This document shows, in pieces, positions 27,709-36,280 of a stretch of DNA of 64,000 nucleotides (the stretch's first letter is position 1; each line of letters opens with the position of its first letter). The position numbers and the translations under genes were made by a program. A model generated the notes under the pieces. That model made no database searches. It had not been told where the DNA came from and worked only from the letters and a program-made list of their open reading frames with translations. Origin of the DNA: Novosphingobium sp. SG751A. GTDB lineage: Bacteria > Pseudomonadota > Alphaproteobacteria > Sphingomonadales > Sphingomonadaceae. The DNA lies in contig NZ_JABGCB010000004.1 of NCBI RefSeq assembly GCF_013149295.1, positions 124,001 to 188,000 of the forward strand. Reading direction: 5' to 3'.

Positions 27709-28281
27709 TCAGGCCCGGTCGGGCGCGGCCAGCAGCCAGGTGACAAGCGGTGTGCTGTTGCGATGAGGATGGGGCGGGGGCGCGGCGTGAGTGCAATCTC
27801 CCGCGCTGCCGGAACTGTTGAAAGCACTGCTGGCGGCGGCCAGTCCGAAGTCGGACCCTGCTCCGGCCAGCATGCCGGGCGCCCAAGCAGGCAGATCGGT
27901 ATGGGCGACATGGCGCCATGTCCCATCGGGCGCGGGCAGGTGATCGATGCGCCGGCGCACCCGCAGACCCAATTCCCAACCCAGCCGTTCCAGACAGAAC
28001 AGAGTGCCCTGTGTTGTCAGGCCAAGGATGGCCTTAGGCTGGACTGCGCTTGTGAGCACGGCATCATGCCACAGCGCCAGCGGGTCGCCGCGCAGGGCGA
28101 CGGTGCGGGCGCCCCATGCATGCGCAGCGGCGGCAAAGGGGCCGCCCTGCGCATGTGCGATGTCGATAAAGGCGAGCAGTTTGTAGCTGTGGTTGGCTGG
28201 TAAGGTGGTTCCGATGGCGGGGGTGCCAGCGAGGGCGGCGGTGCCGACCGCTCCCTGAAGGAACAGGCGTCTGGTGGCCAA
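27709..28281 (-). CDS. Tat-exported protein of unknown function
   Basis: A 190-residue protein if it starts at the TTG at 28279-28281, which has GGAGAG 5 bases upstream; a longer TTG start at 28320 is possible. The N-terminus ATRRLFLQGAVGTAALAGTP is a twin-arginine signal (TRRLFLQ), implying folded export. The mature part (LLAFIDIAHAQGGPFAAAAH, then WGARTVALRGDPLALWHD) matches no family I know. It begins the operon, 18 bases ahead of the 4-cresol-dehydrogenase-like gene. A role as accessory subunit or substrate-handling protein is possible but unproven. Confidence 0.72.
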   Translation of the reverse strand: MATRRLFLQGAVGTAALAGTPAIGTTLPANHSYKLLAFIDIAHAQGGPFAAAAHAWGARTVALRGDPLALWHDAVLTSAVQPKAILGLTTQGTLFCLERLGWELGLRVRRRIDHLPAPDGTWRHVAHTDLPAWAPGMLAGAGSDFGLAAASSAFNSSGSAGDCTHAAPPPHPHRNSTPLVTWLLAAPDRA

Positions 28282-28315
28282 GGCTCTCTCCTGCTTTTGT
28301 TTGAGCCCTGCTAAA

Positions 28316-28347
28316 ATCAATATTGATGTGTGTCAATGAAGTATTGA
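28316..28347. promoter_or_regulatory. Two adjacent dyads upstream of the flavocytochrome operon
   Basis: ATCAATATTGAT at 28316-28327 is a perfect 12-bp palindrome, and TCAAT-N5-ATTGA follows at 28333-28347. The two share the half-site TCAAT and lie 35-66 bases upstream of the operon's first start codon, as expected for an operator overlapping a promoter. The FadR-type regulator gene next door is a candidate binder. Confidence 0.5.
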
Positions 28348-28424
28348 GTTAAACTTGGGCGGTGGTATTTTTGCCTGTCATTCGCATCAATTGCCCATGC
28401 AAAACGAATCGCGCATATATGACA

Positions 28425-28454
28425 ACACCCTCCGGCCATAGGGTCGGAGGGTGT
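28425..28454 (-). terminator. Hairpin after the GntR-family gene
   Basis: ACACCCTCCG at 28425-28434 and CGGAGGGTGT at 28445-28454 form a perfect 10-bp stem with a 10-base loop, 31 bases after the regulator's stop codon. On the minus strand it is followed by TTGTCAT, a weak T-tract. Confidence 0.6.
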
Positions 28455-28484
28455 CCGGCTTCCTTTGTGCTCTGTCAGCGAGGT

Positions 28485-29219
28485 TTAGCGCAGGCCGAAC
28501 AGTTTTCCTCGCAGTGAGTGTAGATGTGCACGCATCTGCCGCTCGGCCTCGACCGGATCATGGTTGCGAATCGCCTCGACAACCAGGCTATGCTCGTCAT
28601 CGGTGTTTTCCTTGGGGCCGGGTTCGGCGCCAAACACCTGGTCGATCCGGCGGTCGAGCGTGAACTTCATCTGGGCGCGCAAAGTGTCATAGAGCGTCAG
28701 CATCAGCGAATTACGCGTCGCCTGCGCAATGGTGCGATGCAGCTTTTCATCCAGTCTTTTCCATTGCAACATCGACCCGGCCAGCTTCATTTCTGCCAAA
28801 CAATTGTCCATTATTGCAAGGTCTTCCGCAGTTGAATGCATCGCTGCTTCGGCCGCCAGCGGGGGTTCGAGCAGCAAGCGCGCCTGAAGAATATCGTCCA
28901 TGCTGAAGGAGGAGCTGGCCGCCGGTGCGTCGATCAGCTTGCGCGGGCCAATAAAGGTGCCCTTGCCGACATGGCGCCAGATCGCCCCCTCGGCTTCCAG
29001 CCGTTTGAGCAGGGTGCGCAGCCGTCCGCGCGATACGCCAAGCTCTTCGCTCAGTCTGGGTTCGGGGGGCAGGCGCTCCTCCCCGCGTTCGAGCGTCTGG
29101 TCCAGATAGGTCCGCAAGCGGGCTAGGTCGGTTTCGGGCAATTCTTCCTCCTGATGACCTTGCGGGTAGCATATGAATTGCGGTGCGGAAATAAATTCAT
29201 TTGCCAAATTGACGCGCAT
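28485..29219 (-). CDS. GntR/FadR-family transcriptional regulator
   Basis: A 244-residue regulator from the ATG at 29217-29219, normal FadR size. The winged helix is RLPPEPRLSEELGVSRGRLR then TLLKRLEAEGAIWRHVGKGT (about 48-95), the classic GntR pattern. The C-terminal all-helical FCD domain has the metal/ligand-type positions in EKLHRTIAQATRN and DEHSLVVEAIRNHD. Such proteins sense organic acids and sugars. It is divergent to the cyclodeaminase-aldolase-aldehyde dehydrogenase operon and next to the flavocytochrome operon, so it could control both. Confidence 0.92.
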   Translation of the reverse strand: MRVNLANEFISAPQFICYPQGHQEEELPETDLARLRTYLDQTLERGEERLPPEPRLSEELGVSRGRLRTLLKRLEAEGAIWRHVGKGTFIGPRKLIDAPAASSSFSMDDILQARLLLEPPLAAEAAMHSTAEDLAIMDNCLAEMKLAGSMLQWKRLDEKLHRTIAQATRNSLMLTLYDTLRAQMKFTLDRRIDQVFGAEPGPKENTDDEHSLVVEAIRNHDPVEAERQMRAHLHSLRGKLFGLR

Positions 29220-29296
29220 CAAATGTGTAATTATGTCATGTGCATCGATCCGGGCGGCGTTGCTGTCCGATCCGAAAAATATCCGAGGGAATAGGG

Positions 29297-30295
29297 ATGG
29301 GCTTGCATAATACACTTCTGCTTTCCGACGCTGACGTCCGCGCCGCATTTGACTGGGGCGCGGCGGTCGCTGCGCTGGGGCAGGCCTATGGCGCTGCGGC
29401 GGGCGAGGCACAGTTTCCGCCGCGCAGTATGGCGCGCGGAGATGGCCTGTGGCTGCGTACGCTGACCGGGGTGATGCCGGGGCAGAAGGTGATCGGGGCC
29501 AAAATGATCGCCGCTTCGATGACGGCGCGCGCCGCCTCCTATCTCATCCCGCTGTTCGATGGCGAGACGATGGAGTTGACCGCGCTGATGGATGGGGCCT
29601 CGGTGACGGGCCTGCGTACGGCGGCGACTTCCGCTTTGGCGGCTCGACGGCTTTGCCTCAGCCCCGCGCCCAGCATAGCTGTGATTGGTTCGGGCTTTGA
29701 GGCGCGAACCCATCTGGAGGCCATGGCCCGCTCTGGCCCGCTGGGCGAGGTGTTGGTCTACAGTCCGCGTGAGACCAGTCGGGCCGCCTTTTGCGGCGCC
29801 ATGGCGGAAAAAGGTATCGTCGTGAAGCAGGTTGATAGCGCGCAGGCGGCCATTGCCAACGCGGAACTGGTGATTTGCGCTGCGCGTTCGCGTGACGAAA
29901 GCCCGACCATGATGGGCGCATGGCTGCGCCCCGGCATGACGGTGGTGTCCATAGGCTCGACATTGCCGGAGCAGCGTGAGCTTGATCCCGAAGCGATTGC
30001 GCGGGCCGATCTGATTGTGGCCGATATGGTCGAAGAGGTCGCCCATGATACTGGCGATATGATCGCTGCGGACGAGGCTGGGGTTAAGTTCATCGCCAAA
30101 TTGGTAAGCCTGAGCGATGTGATTTCCGGCACGCATCCGGGACGGAGCGCACCCGATCAGGTCATACTCTACAAATCGGTCGGCGCGGCGATTCAGGATC
30201 TGGCCGTGGCCTCGCTCTGCGCGGAAAGGGCCCGTGTGGCGGGCCTCGGCACTACAATCCCTGCCCCGATCATCCCGGTGAACAAGGGTAAGTAA
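29297..30295 (+). CDS. Ornithine cyclodeaminase/mu-crystallin family dehydrogenase
   Basis: A 332-residue protein from the ATG at 29297, with GAGGGA 7-12 bases upstream. The Rossmann segment IAVIGSGFEARTHLEAMA, the preceding TGLRTAATSALAARRL and the later TVVSIGST are diagnostic. Family members are NAD(P)-dependent: ornithine cyclodeaminase, alanine dehydrogenase, ketimine reductase. No specific ornithine-binding pattern can be confirmed by eye. It heads an operon with an aldolase-family protein, an aldehyde dehydrogenase and a TonB receptor, pointing to catabolism of an imported compound, possibly an amino- or imino-acid. Confidence 0.9.
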   Translation: MGLHNTLLLSDADVRAAFDWGAAVAALGQAYGAAAGEAQFPPRSMARGDGLWLRTLTGVMPGQKVIGAKMIAASMTARAASYLIPLFDGETMELTALMDGASVTGLRTAATSALAARRLCLSPAPSIAVIGSGFEARTHLEAMARSGPLGEVLVYSPRETSRAAFCGAMAEKGIVVKQVDSAQAAIANAELVICAARSRDESPTMMGAWLRPGMTVVSIGSTLPEQRELDPEAIARADLIVADMVEEVAHDTGDMIAADEAGVKFIAKLVSLSDVISGTHPGRSAPDQVILYKSVGAAIQDLAVASLCAERARVAGLGTTIPAPIIPVNKGK

Positions 30296-30315
30296 CCCCT
30301 TTCGAAAGGTCGATT

Positions 30316-31326
30316 ATGCCCAGCTATACCAGATCCGAGGCCCGCGCATGGGCGCGTGAAAAGATGCTTGGGGTTGCCAATGTGGTTATCCCGACCATGA
30401 CCGGCGATTTCAAGGGACTGAACGAGATCGCCACCCGCCACGACATCGAAAAGACCATCGAACACGGCTTCGTCGGCACGCTTGCCTGTTCCGAAGTGGC
30501 GATGACTTTGGCCGAGTATCACCGATTTGTGCAGGTCATGGTCGAACAGGCCGCCGGGCGCATCTTTGTCGTCCATCATGCCGTGTTCAACACGCTGGAG
30601 GACAATATCGAGGCCGCCCTGCTGGCGCAGCAGGCGGGTGCGGAGCTGGTTTTGCTGGGTTATCCGCCCTTCTTCTATCCCAAATCGCTGGAGGATGTTT
30701 ACGCCTATACCAAGGCGTTTTGCGATGCGGTCGATATGGCGGTGATGTTGTTTCCGATCCCGACATGGGGCTTTGGCCGGTTCAGTCCGATCGATATGCC
30801 GGTCGATCTGCTGCGGCGTCTGGTCGATGATTGCCCCAATGTTGTCTCGATCAAGGCCGAGGGCGGGATGCCGCATATCATGGGGCCGATCGAGGTGCAT
30901 CGCGCCTTTCATGAGGAAGTCGTCATCTCCTTTCCGATGGAGCATGAGTTCATCCCGTTGGCGCAATTGATCGATGTGCCCTTTTGCGGGACCAATTTTT
31001 CTGCTTTCTTTGGTCCGGTTTTGCCCGGAATTTTCAACATGATCCGCGATGGCCGCTTCGACGAGGCCACCGCCGAGTTCCACCGCATCGACCCCGCGCG
31101 CAAGGCTTTTGCCGGCGTGCCGCAGGCGGGCAATGGCCTGATCAACCGGATGATGTGGAAATATGAAGGCTGGCTTCAGGGCTATAATGGCGGCCCGCTG
31201 CGCCATCCCACGGCGCGGGTCTATCAGCGCGACATGATGGCATTGCGGCGCGGGCAAGAGATCGCGGGCCTTAATCCCACCAGCGATGCCGACGAATTAT
31301 TCTTTATCGGCCGCAATCCGGCCTGA
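30316..31326 (+). CDS. Dihydrodipicolinate synthase/N-acetylneuraminate lyase family protein
   Basis: A 336-residue class-I aldolase-type TIM barrel. The Schiff-base lysine is K180 in NVVSIKAEGG. The segment where DHDPS has the catalytic TPYY reads YPPFFYP (116-122), so the catalytic tyrosine appears to be Phe, and the GTTGE motif is replaced by TLACSEV (55-61). It is therefore not DapA. Length resembles the hydratase-aldolases NahE and PhdJ, which cleave benzylidenepyruvates, but the sequence is not close enough to assign. It sits 20 bases after the cyclodeaminase-like gene. Confidence 0.85.
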   Translation: MPSYTRSEARAWAREKMLGVANVVIPTMTGDFKGLNEIATRHDIEKTIEHGFVGTLACSEVAMTLAEYHRFVQVMVEQAAGRIFVVHHAVFNTLEDNIEAALLAQQAGAELVLLGYPPFFYPKSLEDVYAYTKAFCDAVDMAVMLFPIPTWGFGRFSPIDMPVDLLRRLVDDCPNVVSIKAEGGMPHIMGPIEVHRAFHEEVVISFPMEHEFIPLAQLIDVPFCGTNFSAFFGPVLPGIFNMIRDGRFDEATAEFHRIDPARKAFAGVPQAGNGLINRMMWKYEGWLQGYNGGPLRHPTARVYQRDMMALRRGQEIAGLNPTSDADELFFIGRNPA

Positions 31327-31339
31327 GGGGGGAACTGTT

Positions 31340-32809
31340 ATGGAAAATCCCATCCCCCTCCCGCTGAAGGACCCCAGCCTGCTGCGCAGCGCGATGCTGA
31401 TCGGCGGGCAATGGGTTCAGGCCGACAGTGGCGAAACATTGGATGTGCGCAATCCGGCCAATGATGCGCTGATCGCGCGCGTGCCCAAGGGTGGTGCGGC
31501 CGAAACGCGCCGCGCCATTGAGGCGGCGGAAAGGGCATTGCCCGCATGGCGCGCGACTTTGGCCAAGGAACGTTCGACCATCCTGCGCCGGTTCTATGAT
31601 CTGATGATGGAGAATATCGACGATCTGGCCCTGCTTATCACCTCGGAACAAGGCAAACCCTTGACCGAAGGGCGCGGCGAGGTGCTCTATGCCGCCAGTT
31701 TCATCGAATGGTTCGCCGAGGAAGCCAAGCGCATCAATGGCGAGATTATTCCGCAAAACCTGTCCGGACGGCGCATTCTGGTGCAAAAGGCGCCGGTGGG
31801 CGTGTTTGCCGCGATCACGCCGTGGAATTTCCCCGCCGCGATGATCACCCGCAAGGCCGGGCCGGGCTGGGCGGCGGGCTGCACCGGGGTCATCAAACCC
31901 GCCAGCCAGACCCCGCTGACCGCGCTGGCGCTTGGCGGTTTGGCGCAGCGCGCGGGGCTGCCCGCAGGCGTGTGCAATGTCGTTACCGGGTCGGCCGGGG
32001 CGATTGGCGGGGAATTGACCGCCAATCCCACGGTGCGCAAATTGTCCTTTACCGGATCGACGGAAATCGGCGCGCTCCTGCTCGAGCAATGCGCGCCTAC
32101 GATCAAGCGGACCAGCATGGAACTGGGCGGAAACGCGCCTTTTATCGTGTTTGACGATGCCGATCTGGAAGGCGCGATCCGTGCCGCGATGATGGCCAAA
32201 TATCGCAATTCGGGCCAGTCCTGCATCGGCGCCAACCGCTTTCTGGTGCAATCGGGCATCCATGACGCCTTCGTCTCGCGGCTTGCCGAGGAAACGGCGA
32301 AACTGACCGTGGGCGAGGGCACGGCAGAGGGCGTGGCCATCGGACCGCTAATCGACGCTGCCGCCGTGGCCAAGGTTGAGGAGCACATCGCCGACGCCCT
32401 CTCCAAAGGCGCCGCAATCGCGGCAGGCGGCGCGCGCCATCCTCTTGGCGGCAGCTTTTTTCAGCCTACGGTCTTGAGCGGCGTGCCTCGCCACGCCCTA
32501 GTCTTTGCCGAGGAAACCTTTGGCCCGGTTGCCCCGGTCTTCCGCTTCGACACTGAGGGTGAGGCGATTGCGCTGGCCAATGACACGCCATTTGGCCTCG
32601 CTGCCTATGTCTGCGCGCGCGATGCGGGCCGGATCTTCCGCGTGATCGAGGGGCTGGAGTTCGGCATGGTCGGGGTCAACGAAGGGCTGATCTCCACCGA
32701 GGTCGCTCCCTTTGGCGGGGTCAAGGCATCGGGCCTTGGCCGCGAAGGCGCGCATGTCGGCATCGAGGAATATCTGGAAACCAAATATGTCGCGCTGGGC
32801 GGCATCTGA
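31340..32809 (+). CDS. NAD(P)-dependent aldehyde dehydrogenase (succinate-semialdehyde type)
   Basis: A 489-residue enzyme from the ATG at 31340, which follows a GGGGGGAA ribosome site. Catalytic residues are E261 (MELGGNAPFIVF) and C295 (NSGQSCIGANR). The cofactor region ITPWNFPAAMITRK and FTGSTEIG are typical of the GabD branch. It oxidises a semialdehyde or aromatic aldehyde to the acid; given the upstream aldolase-family gene, it may take the aldehyde released by cleavage. 13 bases separate it from that gene. Confidence 0.94.
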   Translation: MENPIPLPLKDPSLLRSAMLIGGQWVQADSGETLDVRNPANDALIARVPKGGAAETRRAIEAAERALPAWRATLAKERSTILRRFYDLMMENIDDLALLITSEQGKPLTEGRGEVLYAASFIEWFAEEAKRINGEIIPQNLSGRRILVQKAPVGVFAAITPWNFPAAMITRKAGPGWAAGCTGVIKPASQTPLTALALGGLAQRAGLPAGVCNVVTGSAGAIGGELTANPTVRKLSFTGSTEIGALLLEQCAPTIKRTSMELGGNAPFIVFDDADLEGAIRAAMMAKYRNSGQSCIGANRFLVQSGIHDAFVSRLAEETAKLTVGEGTAEGVAIGPLIDAAAVAKVEEHIADALSKGAAIAAGGARHPLGGSFFQPTVLSGVPRHALVFAEETFGPVAPVFRFDTEGEAIALANDTPFGLAAYVCARDAGRIFRVIEGLEFGMVGVNEGLISTEVAPFGGVKASGLGREGAHVGIEEYLETKYVALGGI

Positions 32810-32869
32810 TCCCGGATAAATCACTAAATTACAATAAAATAAATCCGTCTATACGGGGAGGATTACAAG

Positions 32870-35314
32870 ATGAAAAACATCACCTTTCTTGCCACCACCA
32901 TCTCGGTCTTTGCTCTGGCCGGGGCCGCTCATGCGCAGACATCGGCCCAAACACCGCAGGCCGAAACCGGCGCGGGCATTGGCGAAATCATCGTCACGGC
33001 CCAGCGCCGGGCGGAATCTTTGCAAAAGGCGGCGATCCCGATTGACGCCGTGCGCGGCGATGCCTTGGTCCAGCGCGGGATTTCCAATGCGGCCGATCTG
33101 ACCAAGGCGGTTCCGGCGCTGAGCATTCCCGCGCCCGGCGGCTCGGTCGCCTCGATCTTCATCCGCGGCGTGGGCAATATCACCACCAGCAGCTATAACG
33201 ACCCCGCCGTCACGCCCAGTTTCGACGGCGTCGTGCTGGGGCGCAGCGGAGGCATGTTTGGCGCCGCCTTCTATGACCTGGCGCGGGTGGAGGTGCTGAA
33301 AGGCCCGCAGGGCATCCTCTATGGCCGCAATGCCACGGGCGGCGCGATCAACGTTCTGCCCGCGCGCCCGGAACTGGGCAAGAACGGGATGGGCGTCAAT
33401 CTGGCCTATGGCAATTACAATCAGGTCGATGTTGATGCCCATGTCAATCTGGCCACCGGCGAGCATAGCGCGCTGCGTATCGCGGGCGCGCTCTTTTCCC
33501 ACGATGGCTATAACAAAGATGGCACCGATGATGCCAAGCGCCGATCGCTGCGCGCCCAGTTCCTTTATGAGCCGTCAAGTGACCTGTCGCTGCGCATCGG
33601 TGGGGACTACAGCCATGTTGGCGGATTGGGCGTTGGGGGCGATTATCTTGGCTCCTTCGCGCCATCGGCCACGGGTTATGTCTTCACCCCATCGGGCCTG
33701 AGTGCGGGCGAGGGGTTCAACAGCGCGGCCAGCAATGCCTATCGCAAGACCCAGCTTGGCGGGCCAGGCATGGATTTCCGCCAGGCCATGCAAAGCGCGC
33801 TCAGCCAGAACATCACTTATTGGGGCGTCCATGCCGAGGCCAATGTGCAAACCTCCATCGGCAAGTTGACCGTGATCCCGGCCTATCGCGACACGCAGGA
33901 ACATTCGATCATCTACGCTCCCGCCTTCAACACCGGCAGCGTCAATGAAAGCACCAATCAGACCAGCCTTGAAACCCGGCTTGCAGGCAAACGCGGCATG
34001 ATGGACTATGTGTTGGGCGGCTTTTACTTCAAGGAGAATATCCGGGCGAGCAACATATACAATCAGGAATTCGTCCTGCCGATCCAGAACTATCGCGTTA
34101 CCACTGAAAGCTGGGCCTTGTTCGGGCAATTGACCGCGCATATCGGCAACAGCTTCCGTCTGGTGGGCGGGGCGCGCTATACGCATGATACCAAGTCGAT
34201 CGACGGCCTGATCAACAATATCATCGTTTCCTGCGCCAACACGACCACGCCGCCCTTCTGCATCGGCCAGATGCCGCATATGCCCAACCTGTTCAGTGCC
34301 GATGCGGCGATTGGCTGGCTGGGCAGCAATGGCTATATCAATCCGTCGGCGGGTTTCACCGTTCCGGGCAGCAATGCGACTGCTGGTACGGTGGTTTACG
34401 GGTTGAACAGCGGCGCAGGGCAGATCGTCAAAACCTATAATAACATCAAGCAAAGCTCGCCCTTTTCCCGCGTGACTTGGAAGGTTTCGGCCGAATATGA
34501 TGTTGCGCCCACCAGCCTGCTCTATGCCACGGTGGAAACCGGATATCGCGCGGGCGGCTATCAGATGGTCGATTCACCCAGCAAGATCCAGTATAAGCCT
34601 GAATTCATCACGGCCTTCACCGTGGGATCGAAAAACCGCTTCTTCAACAACCGGGTGCAATTGAACCTTGAGGGTTTCTACTGGAAATATCGCGATCAGC
34701 AGATCGCCTATTTCACCGTCGATTCCAACGGCACGCTGATCAATTCCAATGAAAACGCCGGGCGCTCGACGATCAAGGGCTTCGATGTCGATCTGGTGGT
34801 CAAACCCGCCTCGGGCACGACGCTGAGCGGCAAGGTGCAATATCTCGATACGGTCTATAATGACCTGCATCTGACCTCGGCCTCGCCCTTTGACAATTTC
34901 AATTGCCCCTCCAGCCTGACCGGCACTTTCAGCAATGGCGCGCCGGTCAAAAGCTTCAACTGTTCGGGGCGACCCTTGCTGTTCTCGCCCAAATGGACGG
35001 TCAATCTGGGCGCCGAACAGGTCATTCGCGTCGATGAGAAGCGCGAACTGGTTGCCAATGTGAACACCGCATGGCGCGACGATCAGTGGGCGGCTTTTGA
35101 ATTCCTCGATTTCGAACATGTGGCCGCCTATTGGACCACCGACGCCTCGCTGGCCCTGCGCAGCGCCGAGGGCGGTTGGTCGCTGACCGCCTATGTCCAG
35201 AACCTTGAGAACAAGCGCCGCAATCTGGCCCCGCAATCCTCGCCCATGGGTTTTGCCATCGCCCATTATTCGGCGCCGCGTACGTTTGGCCTGCGTTTGT
35301 CGGCCAAGTTCTGA
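32870..35314 (+). CDS. TonB-dependent outer-membrane receptor
   Basis: An 814-residue receptor with signal peptide (KNITFLATTISVFALAGAAHA) and a strong GGGGAGGA ribosome site. The plug domain begins GEIIVTAQRRAESLQKAAIP, and VEVLKGPQGILYGRNATGGA is the canonical plug motif. A long beta-barrel follows, ending in FGLRLSAKF with C-terminal Phe. This IVTAQRR subtype is greatly expanded in sphingomonads, where some members import lignin-derived aromatics or plant compounds. It lies 60 bases after the aldehyde dehydrogenase on the same strand, so it probably takes up that pathway's substrate. Confidence 0.94.
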   Translation: MKNITFLATTISVFALAGAAHAQTSAQTPQAETGAGIGEIIVTAQRRAESLQKAAIPIDAVRGDALVQRGISNAADLTKAVPALSIPAPGGSVASIFIRGVGNITTSSYNDPAVTPSFDGVVLGRSGGMFGAAFYDLARVEVLKGPQGILYGRNATGGAINVLPARPELGKNGMGVNLAYGNYNQVDVDAHVNLATGEHSALRIAGALFSHDGYNKDGTDDAKRRSLRAQFLYEPSSDLSLRIGGDYSHVGGLGVGGDYLGSFAPSATGYVFTPSGLSAGEGFNSAASNAYRKTQLGGPGMDFRQAMQSALSQNITYWGVHAEANVQTSIGKLTVIPAYRDTQEHSIIYAPAFNTGSVNESTNQTSLETRLAGKRGMMDYVLGGFYFKENIRASNIYNQEFVLPIQNYRVTTESWALFGQLTAHIGNSFRLVGGARYTHDTKSIDGLINNIIVSCANTTTPPFCIGQMPHMPNLFSADAAIGWLGSNGYINPSAGFTVPGSNATAGTVVYGLNSGAGQIVKTYNNIKQSSPFSRVTWKVSAEYDVAPTSLLYATVETGYRAGGYQMVDSPSKIQYKPEFITAFTVGSKNRFFNNRVQLNLEGFYWKYRDQQIAYFTVDSNGTLINSNENAGRSTIKGFDVDLVVKPASGTTLSGKVQYLDTVYNDLHLTSASPFDNFNCPSSLTGTFSNGAPVKSFNCSGRPLLFSPKWTVNLGAEQVIRVDEKRELVANVNTAWRDDQWAAFEFLDFEHVAAYWTTDASLALRSAEGGWSLTAYVQNLENKRRNLAPQSSPMGFAIAHYSAPRTFGLRLSAKF

Positions 35315-35323
35315 TCCGGGTGT

Positions 35324-35352
35324 GGGCACGGGGACTTCATGTTCCCGTGCCC
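35324..35352 (+). terminator. Hairpin between TonB receptor and LysR gene
   Basis: GGGCACGGG at 35324-35332 pairs with CCCGTGCCC at 35344-35352, with an 11-base loop. It starts 10 bases after the receptor stop and ends 17 bases before the LysR ATG, so it may terminate or attenuate read-through into the regulator. Confidence 0.5.
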
Positions 35353-35369
35353 TACTAGGGGCGATCCTG

Positions 35370-36278
35370 ATGCGCTTTCTCGATCTCGATCTCAACCTGC
35401 TGGTTGCGCTCGACATTCTGCTGACAGAGCGTAGCGTGACCGTGGCGGCGGATCGGCTTTGTCTTACCCAATCGGCCATTTCCAATTCGCTCAAACGGCT
35501 GCGGCTCTATTTCGGCGACGATCTGCTGGTGATGCAGGGGCGGCAATTGGTGCTGACCCCAAGGGCGGAGGAACTGGTCGAGCCGGTGCGCGCGCTGTTC
35601 GCCACAATCACCGCGACCATCACCGCCACGCCGCGTTTCGATCCCGTTACCGCCGATCGCCAGATTTGCATCATGGCTTCCGATTATGCCGCGCATGTGC
35701 TGCTGGCCCCAGTGCTGCGCCGCCTTGAAACGCTCGCGCCTTTGCTGCGGATCGCCATCCTGCCTATGGCCGATGCGCCGCATGAGGCGCTCGAACGCGG
35801 GCATATCGACCTGTTGCTGACGCTGGAATCCGCGCTAAGTCCCGATCATCCCAGCCAGTTTCTGTTTGCCGACGATCATGTGATTCTGGGCTGGGCGGGT
35901 AATGGCGCGATGCGCGAAGAGATGGATTCGGCGCTGTTCTTTTCGCTGGGCCATGTCGTATGCCGCTTTGGCCGCGCCGGTGTGCCGACTTTCGATGAAC
36001 CCTATTTGGGCCGGATCAGGAAGCGGCGGGTCGAAATGGTCGCGCCCTCCTTTGTCGAACAGGCTGGTCTGATTGCCGGATCGCGGCGGATCGCCGTCAC
36101 CTATCGCCACTTGGCCGAGCAGCTCGCCCGCTTCATGCCTTTGGTCATCCGCGAATTGCCCTTTGCCATTCCGCCCATCCGCGAGGCTGTGCAATGGCGG
36201 ATCAGCAACGACGACGACGAGGCGATCCGCTGGCTGGTCGGCGTGCTTGCCGAAACAGCCGGCGGTCTGCGGGGCTGA
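35370..36278 (+). CDS. LysR-family transcriptional regulator (NodD/NahR-like)
   Basis: A 302-residue regulator from the ATG at 35370; the start RFLDLDLNLLVALD is typical for the NodD/NahR branch. The recognition helix is LTQSAISNSLKRLR. The effector domain has QICIMASDYAAHVLLAP and SPDHPSQFLF, both closely echoed in the LysR protein at 57440, so the two are paralogs. This branch often senses aromatic acids. It follows the TonB receptor and converges on the flavin monooxygenase gene with a 2-base gap between stop codons. Confidence 0.93.
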   Translation: MRFLDLDLNLLVALDILLTERSVTVAADRLCLTQSAISNSLKRLRLYFGDDLLVMQGRQLVLTPRAEELVEPVRALFATITATITATPRFDPVTADRQICIMASDYAAHVLLAPVLRRLETLAPLLRIAILPMADAPHEALERGHIDLLLTLESALSPDHPSQFLFADDHVILGWAGNGAMREEMDSALFFSLGHVVCRFGRAGVPTFDEPYLGRIRKRRVEMVAPSFVEQAGLIAGSRRIAVTYRHLAEQLARFMPLVIRELPFAIPPIREAVQWRISNDDDEAIRWLVGVLAETAGGLRG

Positions 36279-36280
36279 TC

